64,000 nucleotides of DNA, taken from contig NZ_SOAX01000007.1 of NCBI RefSeq assembly GCF_004364635.1, positions 177,996-241,995 of the forward strand, given 5' to 3'. The DNA is from Halospina denitrificans. Lineage in GTDB: Bacteria; Pseudomonadota; Gammaproteobacteria; Pseudomonadales; Oleiphilaceae. A program made the translations under genes and the position numbers. Shown piece after piece: positions 9,627-18,383 of the stretch. Below the pieces are notes generated by a model that did no database searches, was not told the origin of the DNA, and was given only the letters and a program-made list of their open reading frames with translations. Each line of letters opens with the position of its first letter. Within the stretch, counting starts at the first letter, position 1.

Positions 9627-10610
9627 ATGGAAACGGAACAGACCACGCCGCCTATCCCGACACCGCTGCTGATCCTGTCGATCCTGGTTCTTCTTGGCTA
9701 CTCCCTGTCATCGCTGGCGGTGGGGTTCCACCTCTCCGCACTGGTTTCCGCCGCCCTGGCCCTGCCCATCGCGCTGCATCTGCCGTGGCTGGCGATGCAT
9801 GCGCCCACGGCGGGGCGCTGGTCCCTTCGAACAGCCTCACTGCTGTTGTTCCTTGTCGCCATCGGGACCTTTACGGGCCACCTGCAGCCGCTGACGTTCT
9901 GGAGTTTTCTGGTTCCGCTCCTTCTCTTTGCGGTCTGGCCGCTCTGGGTCGCCCTGGGAGCCAGCGCGCTGTTCATCATTGCCGTGCTGGCGCTGGCCAC
10001 GGACCCTGCCCTGGGCATGATTCGTCACCAGCTGGTCCCGATGCTGGTTCTTTCCACGGCCCTGACCGCCATTTTTGTCTACCTGCGTGAATACAAGGCC
10101 GCCCAGCTCGCACCGCTGAGGCGAACGGACTCGCTGACCCTGGCATCCACCCACGATTACCTGGAGACCGACCTGCACCGGGAAATCCAGCGCGGTGAGC
10201 GGGAGGGAACCCCCGTCACTGTCGTCGCTCTGCAGGTTGATGACCCCGAGCCCCCGCTACCCAAAGCCGACCGGACCAACCTGATTGTCCGCATGGGGCG
10301 CCTGCTCCACCGCACCCTGAGAGACTTTGACAGTTACTACCGCATTGAGGAGATGACGTTCTTCCTGATACTCCCCGTGACTGACACCGCCGGCGCACTA
10401 CAAACGGGCGAGTCACTGTGCGAACAGGTGCGCCGGATGCTCTCCGGTGAAGGGCTTGTGTTGAGCGTGAGCGCCGGAGTGGCAGGGATGAATGTTGCTG
10501 ACGACACAACGGCGCTGGAACAGAAGGCCCTGGAGGCGCTGCGACGGGCCCGCAAGCAGGGTGGCAACCGGGTCATCACCCATACCGAGTCTGGAGGTGG
10601 CCGTGACTGA
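9627..10610 (+). CDS. Membrane protein with degenerate GGDEF domain (first of a pair)
   Basis: A 327-residue protein with several membrane segments in residues 12-155 (roughly five or six), a short linker, then a GGDEF-like fold from about 165 to 318. The start of the domain keeps T-D-S-L-T but loses the N-R-R helix, and the signature loop reads I-E-E-M-T-F-F-L-I-L-P (240-250) where G-G-D-E-F is expected. Diguanylate cyclase activity is therefore unlikely, and it may instead sense ligand or act by protein contact. An AAGGAG ribosome site precedes the ATG. The stop overlaps the GTG of the next gene. Its exact family is not resolved. Confidence 0.85.
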   Translation: METEQTTPPIPTPLLILSILVLLGYSLSSLAVGFHLSALVSAALALPIALHLPWLAMHAPTAGRWSLRTASLLLFLVAIGTFTGHLQPLTFWSFLVPLLLFAVWPLWVALGASALFIIAVLALATDPALGMIRHQLVPMLVLSTALTAIFVYLREYKAAQLAPLRRTDSLTLASTHDYLETDLHREIQRGEREGTPVTVVALQVDDPEPPLPKADRTNLIVRMGRLLHRTLRDFDSYYRIEEMTFFLILPVTDTAGALQTGESLCEQVRRMLSGEGLVLSVSAGVAGMNVADDTTALEQKALEALRRARKQGGNRVITHTESGGGRD

Positions 10611-11661
10611 GACCGCCCTGCGCACCCGGACGCACATCAGCAGTTATGCCGTCACCGGCCTGTGCTTCCTGATCCTGGCCCAGGCCAATCTGCTCTATGG
10701 CCTCTATGAACTCTTCTTTGGCGCACTGATTGTTGCGGTCATCAGCGTAACCGGCGCCGCATACACCTTCATGATGCGTCGTCAACAACTGACGGCAAAG
10801 GCGCATTTGCCCCTGCTGGGGCTCATCGGTCTGACGATCCTGGTCTGCATCGCCATTGAACCGGAACTGGCATCAATCTGGCTTTTTCCCCTGGTGCTGG
10901 TGAATCTGTTGATCCTGCGCATCCGCCAGGCGCTGGTGCTCTCCGCCATCATCATCGCCCTGGCGATGGTCATTATGGCGCCCGTCCCCGCCTATGAGCG
11001 GCTGTCACTGCTGACTGCCCTGTTACTGCTCGCAGGGGCAGCTGCATGGTTTGCATTCAGGTACCACTACAGCGCGCGTTACGTGGATACACTCACCATC
11101 ATTGATTCGGAAACCGGTGCCTACAACCGCCGCTGCCTGGATGAAACCCTGGCCAAGGAGATCAGCCGCTCCGAAGCAACAGGGCATTGCCTGTCACTGG
11201 CACTGCTGTCCGTCGATCACCTGGACGAACTCCGCAATGTCCACGGGGATTCCCAGCTGCCCGAACTGTTCCGGGCCATCAGCACCCAGCTTGGCGCAGC
11301 CATGCGTGCAGGAGACAGCCACTACTACCTTGGGAATGGCCACTTCTACCTGCTTCTGCCCTTCACCCATGAGGAGGGGCTGCGCGTCATCGCCGAGCGG
11401 ATCCGGCGCCTGGTGGGCGAATCACGATGGCCGGTTGCGGAAAGCATCACCGCGAGCCTGGGCTGCACCACAAGGACCGAGGGGGAAACCAGCGTCAAGC
11501 ATATGAAACAGCGCTGCACGGAAGCGCTTGAGGAGGCGCATCGGCGTGGCTACGACCAGGTGTGGCACCTGAACACGGGCACGCATCACTCCATCTCCTC
11601 CACCAGCCGTGTGAGCACCTCCAGCCGTTCCAGTGGGTCGTCCATTTCCAGCAGCGACTGA
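10603..11661 (+). CDS. Membrane protein with degenerate GGDEF domain (second of a pair)
   Basis: A 352-residue protein with about six membrane segments up to residue 152 and a GGDEF fold from about 163 to 322. The domain start D-S-E-T-G-A-Y-N-R-R (168-177) is well kept, but the active loop is G-N-G-H-F (244-248) instead of G-G-D-E-F, so cyclase activity is doubtful. I chose GTG at 10603: it follows GGAGGTGG directly and overlaps the preceding stop by 8 bases (GTGACTGA); the frame opens earlier but without such a site. The last 25 residues are a serine-rich tail lying over the end of the convergent LON gene. Confidence 0.83.
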   Translation: MTETALRTRTHISSYAVTGLCFLILAQANLLYGLYELFFGALIVAVISVTGAAYTFMMRRQQLTAKAHLPLLGLIGLTILVCIAIEPELASIWLFPLVLVNLLILRIRQALVLSAIIIALAMVIMAPVPAYERLSLLTALLLLAGAAAWFAFRYHYSARYVDTLTIIDSETGAYNRRCLDETLAKEISRSEATGHCLSLALLSVDHLDELRNVHGDSQLPELFRAISTQLGAAMRAGDSHYYLGNGHFYLLLPFTHEEGLRVIAERIRRLVGESRWPVAESITASLGCTTRTEGETSVKHMKQRCTEALEEAHRRGYDQVWHLNTGTHHSISSTSRVSTSSRSSGSSISSSD

Positions 11662-12161
11662 CGGCTGCTGATGTCGAGGGGAAGGAGTTCCGTCAACCGC
11701 CACCCGACCTGGCGCGCGTCCTCGTAATCAATATCGAGACCAAGGGACTGGACGGACGGATGCTGGCACAGAGCCCGGAGGATGTTAGCCAGGTCCTCGT
11801 GGAGCATGGGCGTGGCGCAGTGCGGCTCCTCCGGAAGGAAAACCACCTCACCAACATTGAGTCCATCCTGCTCACGCCAGTTCCGGCTCACCGATACCTT
11901 GGCGGTGCCCTCAGCGGTAACGCCGAGCATGCCATTGGACAACGGCTCAAAATCCACCACGCGAACGGCGCAGCCCATCGGATGGAAAGCAGCATCAGGA
12001 AGGGTGTCATGCCCGGTCTGCTCAAGCAGGACGATGACAAAGTCCTCGCCCTGTTTGAGACATCGACTGAGCATGTCGATGTAGCGACGCTCAAAAAGCT
12101 GCAGCGGCAGGCGCCCGCCCGGAAGCACCACTGAATTCAGTGGAAAGAGCGGGCTGATCAT
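11586..12161 (-). CDS. LON substrate-binding domain protein
   Basis: A 191-residue protein that consists of the LON N-terminal substrate-binding domain (PF02190) alone, without the AAA+ or protease parts. It begins I-S-P-L-F-P-L-N-S-V-V-L-P-G-G-R-L-P-L-Q-L-F-E-R-R-Y and keeps the G-C-A-V-R-V-V-D-F and G-T-A-K-V-S-V-S blocks typical of the family. Such stand-alone proteins are widespread in gammaproteobacteria and uncharacterised. Its 3' end overlaps the convergent GGDEF-like gene by 76 bases. Confidence 0.92.
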   Translation of the reverse strand: MISPLFPLNSVVLPGGRLPLQLFERRYIDMLSRCLKQGEDFVIVLLEQTGHDTLPDAAFHPMGCAVRVVDFEPLSNGMLGVTAEGTAKVSVSRNWREQDGLNVGEVVFLPEEPHCATPMLHEDLANILRALCQHPSVQSLGLDIDYEDARQVGWRLTELLPLDISSRQSLLEMDDPLERLEVLTRLVEEME

Positions 12162-12185
12162 CAGCTATGGCCCGGAATCCGCCGA

Positions 12186-12809
12186 TTACTGCTCATCCAG
12201 ATACTTACCGTGCAGCATGGTCCAGTATCCGAAGAGGTTCACAGGCTTGATGGTCTTGACGTCCATGCCGACATTCTCCAGCACGGGCTCCATGGGGAAG
12301 TCCGGCTGGAAGCCGAGCGGTGCCGCGTACTTGGAAAGGCTGGATTCAAACTTGCGGATCAGCGGGTTTTCCTTGGCAAAGTGATTCACGAAGATCACAT
12401 CCGCGCCCGGCTTGGCGACACGACGGATTTCCTTCATCAGCTTATAGGGATCCGGGACCACCGACAGCACGTAGAGCACGATCAACTTGTCGAAGGAGTT
12501 GTCCGGGAAGTCCAGTTCCATCGCGTCCATGCAGTAGAGGTCGGTGTTCGTCAGACCGTGCTTCTCGACCCGCTTCTGGGCCCTGTCCAGCATGTCCTGG
12601 GACAGATCGATACCGGTGATATGGGTATAACTCGGAAATTCCGGCAGGGAAAGGCCCGTGCCGACGCCCACTTCCAGAATCTGATCGCCGGGCTCGTATT
12701 CCAGTGTTTTCAGGGCAGTGCGACGACCGTTCCTGAAGACGAGCCCGAATACCCAATCATAAACCGGTGCGTAACGCTTATAGGCACCGCGAATACTGTT
12801 GTTGTCCAA
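12186..12809 (-). CDS. Class I SAM methyltransferase, PmtA-like
   Basis: A 207-residue methyltransferase with motif I L-E-V-G-V-G-T-G at about 45-52, the acidic ribose-binding residue in G-I-D-L-S (D68), and a Y-A-P-V-Y-D-W-V-F-G N-terminus. The pattern resembles bacterial phosphatidylethanolamine N-methyltransferases of the PmtA (Rhodobacter) type, so a phospholipid substrate is possible but not proven. I place the start at a TTG (12809) because TAGGAG lies 8 bases upstream; an ATG at 12857 would give 223 residues but has that ribosome site inside the coding frame. Confidence 0.82.
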   Translation of the reverse strand: MDNNSIRGAYKRYAPVYDWVFGLVFRNGRRTALKTLEYEPGDQILEVGVGTGLSLPEFPSYTHITGIDLSQDMLDRAQKRVEKHGLTNTDLYCMDAMELDFPDNSFDKLIVLYVLSVVPDPYKLMKEIRRVAKPGADVIFVNHFAKENPLIRKFESSLSKYAAPLGFQPDFPMEPVLENVGMDVKTIKPVNLFGYWTMLHGKYLDEQ

Positions 12810-12901
12810 TTTCTGCACTCCTACCTGAAAAGAAGGGGCATACCCTACCAATTGCACCCGGGTTCGTCACCTGTGATTTGCAGCCGGTAACAAACCCCCG
12901 A

Positions 12902-15247
12902 TCAGCCCGCGAGCTGATCCGCCACCGGCAGTTGCCGGATGCGTTGTCCCGTCGCCGCATAAATGGCATTGCAGAGCGCCGGTGCCACAGGCGGCAACCC
13001 GGGTTCTCCCACACCACCCATCGGCGCATTGGGGTCATTGTTCACCAGATGCACGCGCACTTCACGCGGGGCGTGCTCCATTCGCGGAATATGATACTGG
13101 TGGAAATTGTCCTGTGCCACTACCCCCTCGCTAAGGGTCACCTCACTGTGCAGGGCGATCCCGATCCCCATGACGCAGGCTCCCTCGAGCTGGGAGCGGA
13201 TCCGCTCCGGATTGACCTGGCGACCGCAGTCAAAGGCCATGTCTGCGCGATGTACGATCACGCCACCATCGTCCTGGACTTCCACCTCCATGACCACCGC
13301 CGTGTAGGAGACAAAGCTGTGATGCATGGCCAGCCCCAGCCCACGGCCCGGTGGCAGTTCACGGCCCCACCCCGCCTCCTGCGTGGCGCGTTCGACGACC
13401 GCTCGCATGCGGCCGACGTTGATGGGGTAGCGTTCAGGGTCTTCCCCGTAGTTCCACTCATCGTTGAACGTAGCCGGATCAATACGGCGCGCCGGGCCCA
13501 GCAACTCAAGCAGGTAATCCCGGTGGTCGCGCCCGGCCGCTTCCGCCATTTCCGCCGCAAAGCTCTGTATGGCAAAGGCGTGGGGCAGGTTGTAGACGGA
13601 TCGGAACCAGCCGATGCGCACATGCGCCGAGGCCTTGGGGTTTTCCAGGCGGATGGCGGGGATGTCAAAAGGCATGGTATTGAAGCCCATCCCCAGCTCG
13701 AAGCCGCCCTTGTGCTCCGGGTCCTCGGCAAACAGGGAGCCGATGCTGGGCGACAGGGTCCGGTGCAGCCAACCGATCGCCTTGCCATCCGCGTCGAGCC
13801 CTGCCTCAAGACGATCGACGGAGTTGGCATGGAAATAGGTATGCTGGATGTCGTCTTCCCGGGTCCATTGGACACGTACGGGGCGCCCTTCAAACTGGCG
13901 GGCAACGCTGGCCGCTTCCATGACAAAGTCCGGCTTGGATTTACGGCCAAAGCCGCCGCCAAGCAGGGTGACGTTGACGGTGACATCCTCGACATCCAGC
14001 CCCAGCTTTCCGGCAACACCCTCGCGGGTGGCGCGCGGATGCTGGACCGGCGCCCAGGCTTCGCCCTTGCCATCCTTGAAGCGGACCACAGCTACCGGCG
14101 GCTCCATGGGCGCCTGGGCCATATGCGGCATATAGTAGGTAGCGTCCAGGCGCCTGTCCGCTTTTTCGAGCGCTTCTTCGATGTTGCCGCTCTCACGGAT
14201 GGTCTTGCCGGGCGACTGCGCGGCCTCCTCCAGCGCCTTGCGATAGGCTTCAGTGTCATAACGGGCATTGTCACCGGCCGCCTCCAGGTTCCACTCAATG
14301 GACAGGGCCCGGCGCCCCTCGATCGCCGCCCAGGTATTCTCGGCCACAACGGCCACCCCGCCCAGTGGCTCAAAACCCGCGGGTGGATCCGCGCCCTCAA
14401 TGGTGACCACCTTCACCACCCCGGGCACCTTGAGGGCTTCGGCATCGTCCACGCTTTTAAGGTTGGCGCCGTAAACCGGCGGACGTGCAACCACCGCGAA
14501 AAGCTGGTCATCGAAAATGACGTCGCCACCGAAGACCGCACTGCCGGAGACAATGCCGTCGCCGTCAATCGCCGGTGGCCGCGCGCTGTCGTCGCGCAGC
14601 TCGCCATTGACCATCCCGGTTTCCCGGCTGATGTAACGCAGTTCGCTGTCCGGCTTGAGGGTCAGGCTCTCCCGGTCGGGAATACTCAGCTCCCGGGCAC
14701 GGCCAGCCAGCTCGCCAAAGCCGAGTTCGCGACCACTGGGCTCATGTCGAACCAGATGCACACCGGCACGACACTCTTCCTTCGGAACACCCCACTCATT
14801 GGCAGCGGCCTGCTCGAGCATGCTCCGGGCAGCGGCGGCGGCACGGCGCATGGGGCTGAACCAGTGGCGCATGCTGCGGGAGCCATCCGTATTCTGGTTG
14901 CCGTATTTCTCCTGGTTCGCCGGAGCCTGCTCGACCCGGACCCGATCCCAGTCAGCACCCAGTTCGTCGGCGGCGACCATTACCAGGCTGGTGCGGATCC
15001 CCTGCCCCATCTCGGAACGATGGTTGACCACGGTCACGGTGCCATCGGCGTCAATATGAATGAAGACATTGGGGTTATCGACCCAACCGCCGGGCATAGC
15101 AGCCGCGCCATACTGTGTTTCCTCTTCCTCCGCGAGCAGGGGGTCCCAGCGCACAGCCACCACCAGGGCACTGCTGGCCGCCAGCCCCTTGAGAAAGTGG
15201 CGGCGGCTGACATTGGCGATCATTGGCATTTCCCTATCCTGGCTCAT
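12902..15247 (-). CDS. Xanthine dehydrogenase family molybdopterin-binding subunit (IorB-like)
   Basis: Large molybdenum-cofactor subunit, 781 residues, of the isoquinoline 1-oxidoreductase or aldehyde oxidase type. A Tat signal S14-R-R-H-F-L-K20 predicts export in folded form. The domain has the G-G-G-F-G-R-K and E-M-G-Q-G segments of the molybdopterin site and the catalytic glutamate E748 in V-G-E-P-G near the C-terminus. Its ATG overlaps the stop of the 2Fe-2S subunit by 4 bases. The true substrate is unknown: related enzymes oxidise N-heterocycles or aldehydes. No cofactor-sulfurating XdhC-type gene is adjacent. Confidence 0.93.
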   Translation of the reverse strand: MSQDREMPMIANVSRRHFLKGLAASSALVVAVRWDPLLAEEEETQYGAAAMPGGWVDNPNVFIHIDADGTVTVVNHRSEMGQGIRTSLVMVAADELGADWDRVRVEQAPANQEKYGNQNTDGSRSMRHWFSPMRRAAAAARSMLEQAAANEWGVPKEECRAGVHLVRHEPSGRELGFGELAGRARELSIPDRESLTLKPDSELRYISRETGMVNGELRDDSARPPAIDGDGIVSGSAVFGGDVIFDDQLFAVVARPPVYGANLKSVDDAEALKVPGVVKVVTIEGADPPAGFEPLGGVAVVAENTWAAIEGRRALSIEWNLEAAGDNARYDTEAYRKALEEAAQSPGKTIRESGNIEEALEKADRRLDATYYMPHMAQAPMEPPVAVVRFKDGKGEAWAPVQHPRATREGVAGKLGLDVEDVTVNVTLLGGGFGRKSKPDFVMEAASVARQFEGRPVRVQWTREDDIQHTYFHANSVDRLEAGLDADGKAIGWLHRTLSPSIGSLFAEDPEHKGGFELGMGFNTMPFDIPAIRLENPKASAHVRIGWFRSVYNLPHAFAIQSFAAEMAEAAGRDHRDYLLELLGPARRIDPATFNDEWNYGEDPERYPINVGRMRAVVERATQEAGWGRELPPGRGLGLAMHHSFVSYTAVVMEVEVQDDGGVIVHRADMAFDCGRQVNPERIRSQLEGACVMGIGIALHSEVTLSEGVVAQDNFHQYHIPRMEHAPREVRVHLVNNDPNAPMGGVGEPGLPPVAPALCNAIYAATGQRIRQLPVADQLAG

Positions 15248-15708
15248 GCCTTTTCCTCCCCGCCCGAGGCGCGCTTAATCGCCGCCATGATCCGGTTATA
15301 GGTGCCGCAGCGGCAGAGATTACCGTTCATGGCCTCGCGGATCTGCTCCTCATCGGGCTCCGGATTCTCCTTGAGCAGGGCGGTTGCCGCCATAATCTGC
15401 CCGCCCTGGCAGTAACCACACTGGGCAACACCCAGATCCAGCCAGGCCTGCTGAACCCGCTTGCCGGTGGCGTCATCGGCCATGGCTTCGATGGTGGTGA
15501 CCTTCTTGCCGTCTACGGCGGATACGGGTGTCACACAGGAACGTGTTGCCTCGCCATCAACGTGCACCGTGCAGGCGCCACACTCAGAGATACCACAGCC
15601 GAACTTGGTGCCCGTCAGCTGGACAACATCGCGCAGTGCCCAGAGCAATGGCATTTCGCCCGGCACCTTGAGCTCATGCTCCTCGCCGTTGATTGTGAGG
15701 CTTGCCAT
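15244..15708 (-). CDS. 2Fe-2S subunit of molybdenum hydroxylase (IorA-like)
   Basis: A 154-residue electron-transfer subunit carrying two 2Fe-2S clusters. The plant-ferredoxin-type cluster is ligated by C38, C43, C46 and C58; the second by C97, C100, C132 and C134 (C-G-Y-C-Q-G-G-Q and L-C-R-C-G-T-Y). It has no signal peptide, so it would ride with the Tat-bearing partner. The start at 15708 has AAAGGAG 10 bases upstream; the reading frame continues further upstream without family similarity. It forms an operon with the large subunit that follows; no FAD subunit is present, as is usual for this two-subunit class. Confidence 0.95.
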   Translation of the reverse strand: MASLTINGEEHELKVPGEMPLLWALRDVVQLTGTKFGCGISECGACTVHVDGEATRSCVTPVSAVDGKKVTTIEAMADDATGKRVQQAWLDLGVAQCGYCQGGQIMAATALLKENPEPDEEQIREAMNGNLCRCGTYNRIMAAIKRASGGEEKA

Positions 15709-15849
15709 GATGACGCTCCTTTTTATTGGTCGCTTATGCCTGAAACGTATTATGCGCCACGACGATTGCTGCTGCATAGCAGCCAATGCAGACAGTCCTG
15801 ACGCCCACGGGTTATAGTTACGTTTGGATCGGGAATTCGGGTTACCGCC

Positions 15850-16188
15850 TTGAACCACGAAGACTTTGATGAAGAAACCGCCCTGATGGCGGCACAGGCC
15901 CTGCAGAAAGTACTCTCCCGGCGTATGCACCGAAAGAAGGTTTTGGGGGAGGAGCGCCTCGTGCCTGGACAGCTGGGTGAAGCCCTTGGGCTGCCCAGAC
16001 TGTGCAAGCAGCTCAACAGCCGACGGCAGGGGACCCGCCAGGACGCCGTGGAGCGCTTCGAGGCCATATGGGCCTCGCTGTCCGAAACGTCCCGACGCAG
16101 GGTTCGCCAGGCCCTGGGATGGTATGACCCCCGCGAACTGGACTGGGAAGATCCCCGGTCAAACCGGCGCCCCGTGGAGCGCTACTGA
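15850..16188 (+). CDS. Hypothetical protein, 112 residues
   Basis: I do not recognise a family. The frame fills the gap between the divergent molybdenum hydroxylase operon and the convergent EamA gene, and overlaps nothing else except 7 bases at its end. It starts at a TTG (15850) without a strong ribosome site; an in-frame ATG at 15886 would give 100 residues. The product is polar with many arginines and leucines, probably mostly helical and cytoplasmic, with no signal or membrane segment. The C-terminus W-Y-D-P-R-E-L-D-W-E-D is distinctive. Coding status is likely but unproven. Confidence 0.6.
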   Translation: MNHEDFDEETALMAAQALQKVLSRRMHRKKVLGEERLVPGQLGEALGLPRLCKQLNSRRQGTRQDAVERFEAIWASLSETSRRRVRQALGWYDPRELDWEDPRSNRRPVERY

Positions 16189-17069
16189 GCGTCCTGGCTC
16201 CGGTAGCGCTGCTGCAGATAAAGACCAGCGACCACCATCACCAATCCAACCACGGTCGAAGGACGGATCACCTCCCCCACAATCACCGCCACAAAGACCA
16301 GTGACAACGGCGGCGACAGGAAGATCAGGTTGCTCAGGCGCGATGTATTCGTTGCCTTCTTCATCGCGAGAAGCCAGAGCACGAAGGCGATGCCCATCTC
16401 AAAGGCGCCCACCCATGCGGCCCCCGCCATCCCCTGCCAGGAAGGCCATTGCCAGCCCTCATAAAGAGCGAGCAGGAGCAGCAACGGCCAGGCGAACAGA
16501 AAGTTCAGCAGGAGTCCCGCCACCGGTTCCCGTGTATCACGGGTATTGAAAATCCAGTAAAGCGCCCATGCCAGCGTACTGAGCAACGCCAGGGCCACGC
16601 CGGCCCCATCGGACAGCTGGAAGGACAGGACATCTCCCCGCGTGGCAATCACAAAGACACCGCCATAGCATACAAGGCCCGCAATACCATCGCTCAGGTG
16701 CAGGCGATGCCCCAGCAGGGGCACGGCCAGATAGGTCAGCGTCAGCGCCCAGGTGTAATTGATGGCCATCGCCTCTTGGGCGGGAAGGCGGTCATAGGCG
16801 CCGAAAAGCAGCAGATAGTAGAGGCAGGGGTTGATCAGCCCGAAGCCGATCGACAACAGCATCCCGCGACGCCCGGGCGTAAGGGAGGCACGCAGCTGAC
16901 CCTGCCAGGCCTGCCATCCCACCAGAACCAGGATGGAGAAGCTGCTGGCCCAGAACATCAGCGCAATCGGCGACAGATACGCCAGTGATACCTTGAAAGC
17001 GGTGGCTGCGGTGGACCACAGCAGCACGGTAGCCAACCCCAGCAGCATGGCCTGACGCTGGTCTTTCAT
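16182..17069 (-). CDS. EamA/DMT family transporter
   Basis: Inner-membrane protein of 295 residues with about ten membrane segments arranged as two EamA repeats of five. The first repeat opens with L-L-W-S-T-A-A-T-A-F-K-V and the second has the typical L-A-W-A-L-Y-W-I-F-N and F-L-S-P-P-L-S-L motifs. Members export amino acids, nucleotides or other small metabolites; the substrate cannot be read from the sequence. It follows the thioesterase gene by 3 bases, and is the last gene of the tauE-lgt-thyA-folA run. Confidence 0.93.
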   Translation of the reverse strand: MKDQRQAMLLGLATVLLWSTAATAFKVSLAYLSPIALMFWASSFSILVLVGWQAWQGQLRASLTPGRRGMLLSIGFGLINPCLYYLLLFGAYDRLPAQEAMAINYTWALTLTYLAVPLLGHRLHLSDGIAGLVCYGGVFVIATRGDVLSFQLSDGAGVALALLSTLAWALYWIFNTRDTREPVAGLLLNFLFAWPLLLLLALYEGWQWPSWQGMAGAAWVGAFEMGIAFVLWLLAMKKATNTSRLSNLIFLSPPLSLVFVAVIVGEVIRPSTVVGLVMVVAGLYLQQRYRSQDAQ

Positions 17070-17072
17070 CGA

Positions 17073-17861
17073 TCAGGCAAACACCGTAACTGTCTGGCGG
17101 CTCAGCGCCACCAGCTCCCCCGAGGCGGTCCATATACCTGCCTGGGTATAGCCATAACCGTCCCTGGCCTGGTCGATGGTGGCTTTGTAGAGCAACCAGT
17201 CGTCGGGGGCGATTGCCGGCAACGGATGGACCAGTTCCATGGTCCAGCTGAGTGTGCTCGCCGGAGCCGGTTTGGGAAGATGGGGGAGCAGGGCCGGCGG
17301 CCAGGTATCAATCAGGGCCACGAGGTGGGAAGCGGTGATCGCCTCCGGTGGCTCGCGGAACCGCATCCAGCCTCCCATGGTCCGATCGCTGGACCCCGTA
17401 AACGGAAAACCACCCAGGGCGAAGCGCAGGTCGTAATGACGAAGGAAATCCGGTGTTACCCCCTCCATTTGCGGCATCGGATACCCGGCCTCGGGTTCCT
17501 TCACTTCGGGCGCCGGTTCCGGCTCGAGCGCTACAACCGAGTCGCGGCTCACGCCGAAACTGCCCAGTGCGACAAGCACCACCTGATCATTCTGGTAAAG
17601 GCGACTCTCCACCTGGGTAACCGCCTTGCCCTGGCGCAGGATCTCCGCCTCCACCGTAACCTCAGCATCCGGCGCAGCCGGCGCGATAAAGGAAACGGCC
17701 AGTGACCGCAGGGGGCGGTCGTCGGAAAGCCGGCGCACCATGGCTTCATGGGCCATGGCGCCCAGGAGGCCACCGAAAGTCGCCCGGCCCTGCCCCCAGT
17801 CCGGGGTTATGGTGGCATGGCCATCACGGCCCTGGCGCATCAATTCATCAAAATCAGGCAT
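17073..17861 (-). CDS. Thioesterase family protein (acyl-CoA thioesterase-like)
   Basis: A 262-residue protein with the double hotdog layout of thioesterase-like superfamily proteins (PF13622). The N-terminal hotdog has F-G-G-L-L-G-A-M-A-H-E-A-M and the second ends with G-Y-G-Y-T-Q-A-G-I-W-T-A-S-G-E-L-V-A-L-S-R-Q, which matches the acyl-CoA thioesterase II pattern of a conserved Q in the last strand. The acyl substrate is unknown. It abuts folA directly, with its start immediately after the folA stop. Confidence 0.88.
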   Translation of the reverse strand: MPDFDELMRQGRDGHATITPDWGQGRATFGGLLGAMAHEAMVRRLSDDRPLRSLAVSFIAPAAPDAEVTVEAEILRQGKAVTQVESRLYQNDQVVLVALGSFGVSRDSVVALEPEPAPEVKEPEAGYPMPQMEGVTPDFLRHYDLRFALGGFPFTGSSDRTMGGWMRFREPPEAITASHLVALIDTWPPALLPHLPKPAPASTLSWTMELVHPLPAIAPDDWLLYKATIDQARDGYGYTQAGIWTASGELVALSRQTVTVFA

Positions 17862-18374
17862 TCATTGGCTCCCTGCCCGGTCGTAGGTCACCAGGCTGTA
17901 TGGAAAGGGGTTGTTCTCGCTCGCGGGATGGTCCTCCCGGGCTATCTCGTGCCACTGATCCCAGTCCACTTCCGGAAAGAAGGTATCGCCCTCCACCTCG
18001 GCGTGCACTTCCGTCATATAGAGGCGGTCCGCGACGGGCAGTGCCTCGGCGTAGATCTGACTGCCGCCGATCACCACCCGCTCTTCGCCCCCATCAATAT
18101 AGGCCTGTGCCTCGGCCCGGGAGAGCGCTTCATCCAGGGAGTTCACAACGGTAACCCCATCCCGCTGCCAGTGCGGGTCCCGGGTAACCACCAGGTTCTG
18201 GCGGCCCGGCAGGGGTCGACCGATGGATTCCTGGGTTTTCCGGCCCATGATGATGGGTTTGCCGTAGGTCACCTGCTTGAAGTAGCGCAGGTCCTCGGGC
18301 AGGTACCAGGGCAATGCATTATTGCGCCCGATGACCCGGTTTCGCGACATGGCCACAATCAGTGCCGTACGCAT
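17862..18374 (-). CDS. folA: Dihydrofolate reductase
   Basis: NADPH-dependent reduction of dihydrofolate to tetrahydrofolate. The 170-residue protein has the catalytic aspartate at D28 in L-P-W-Y-L-P-E-D-L, the cofactor motif I-M-G-R-K-T and the late V-I-G-G-S-Q-I-Y. It lies 9 bases after thyA, whose product generates the dihydrofolate it recycles. Confidence 0.97.
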   Translation of the reverse strand: MRTALIVAMSRNRVIGRNNALPWYLPEDLRYFKQVTYGKPIIMGRKTQESIGRPLPGRQNLVVTRDPHWQRDGVTVVNSLDEALSRAEAQAYIDGGEERVVIGGSQIYAEALPVADRLYMTEVHAEVEGDTFFPEVDWDQWHEIAREDHPASENNPFPYSLVTYDRAGSQ

Positions 18375-18383
18375 GGATGCTCC

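Noticed and set aside
12767..15301. 844-residue open frame on the plus strand
   Set aside because: Antisense to the molybdenum hydroxylase large subunit, which has intact motifs. No family match to the antisense product.
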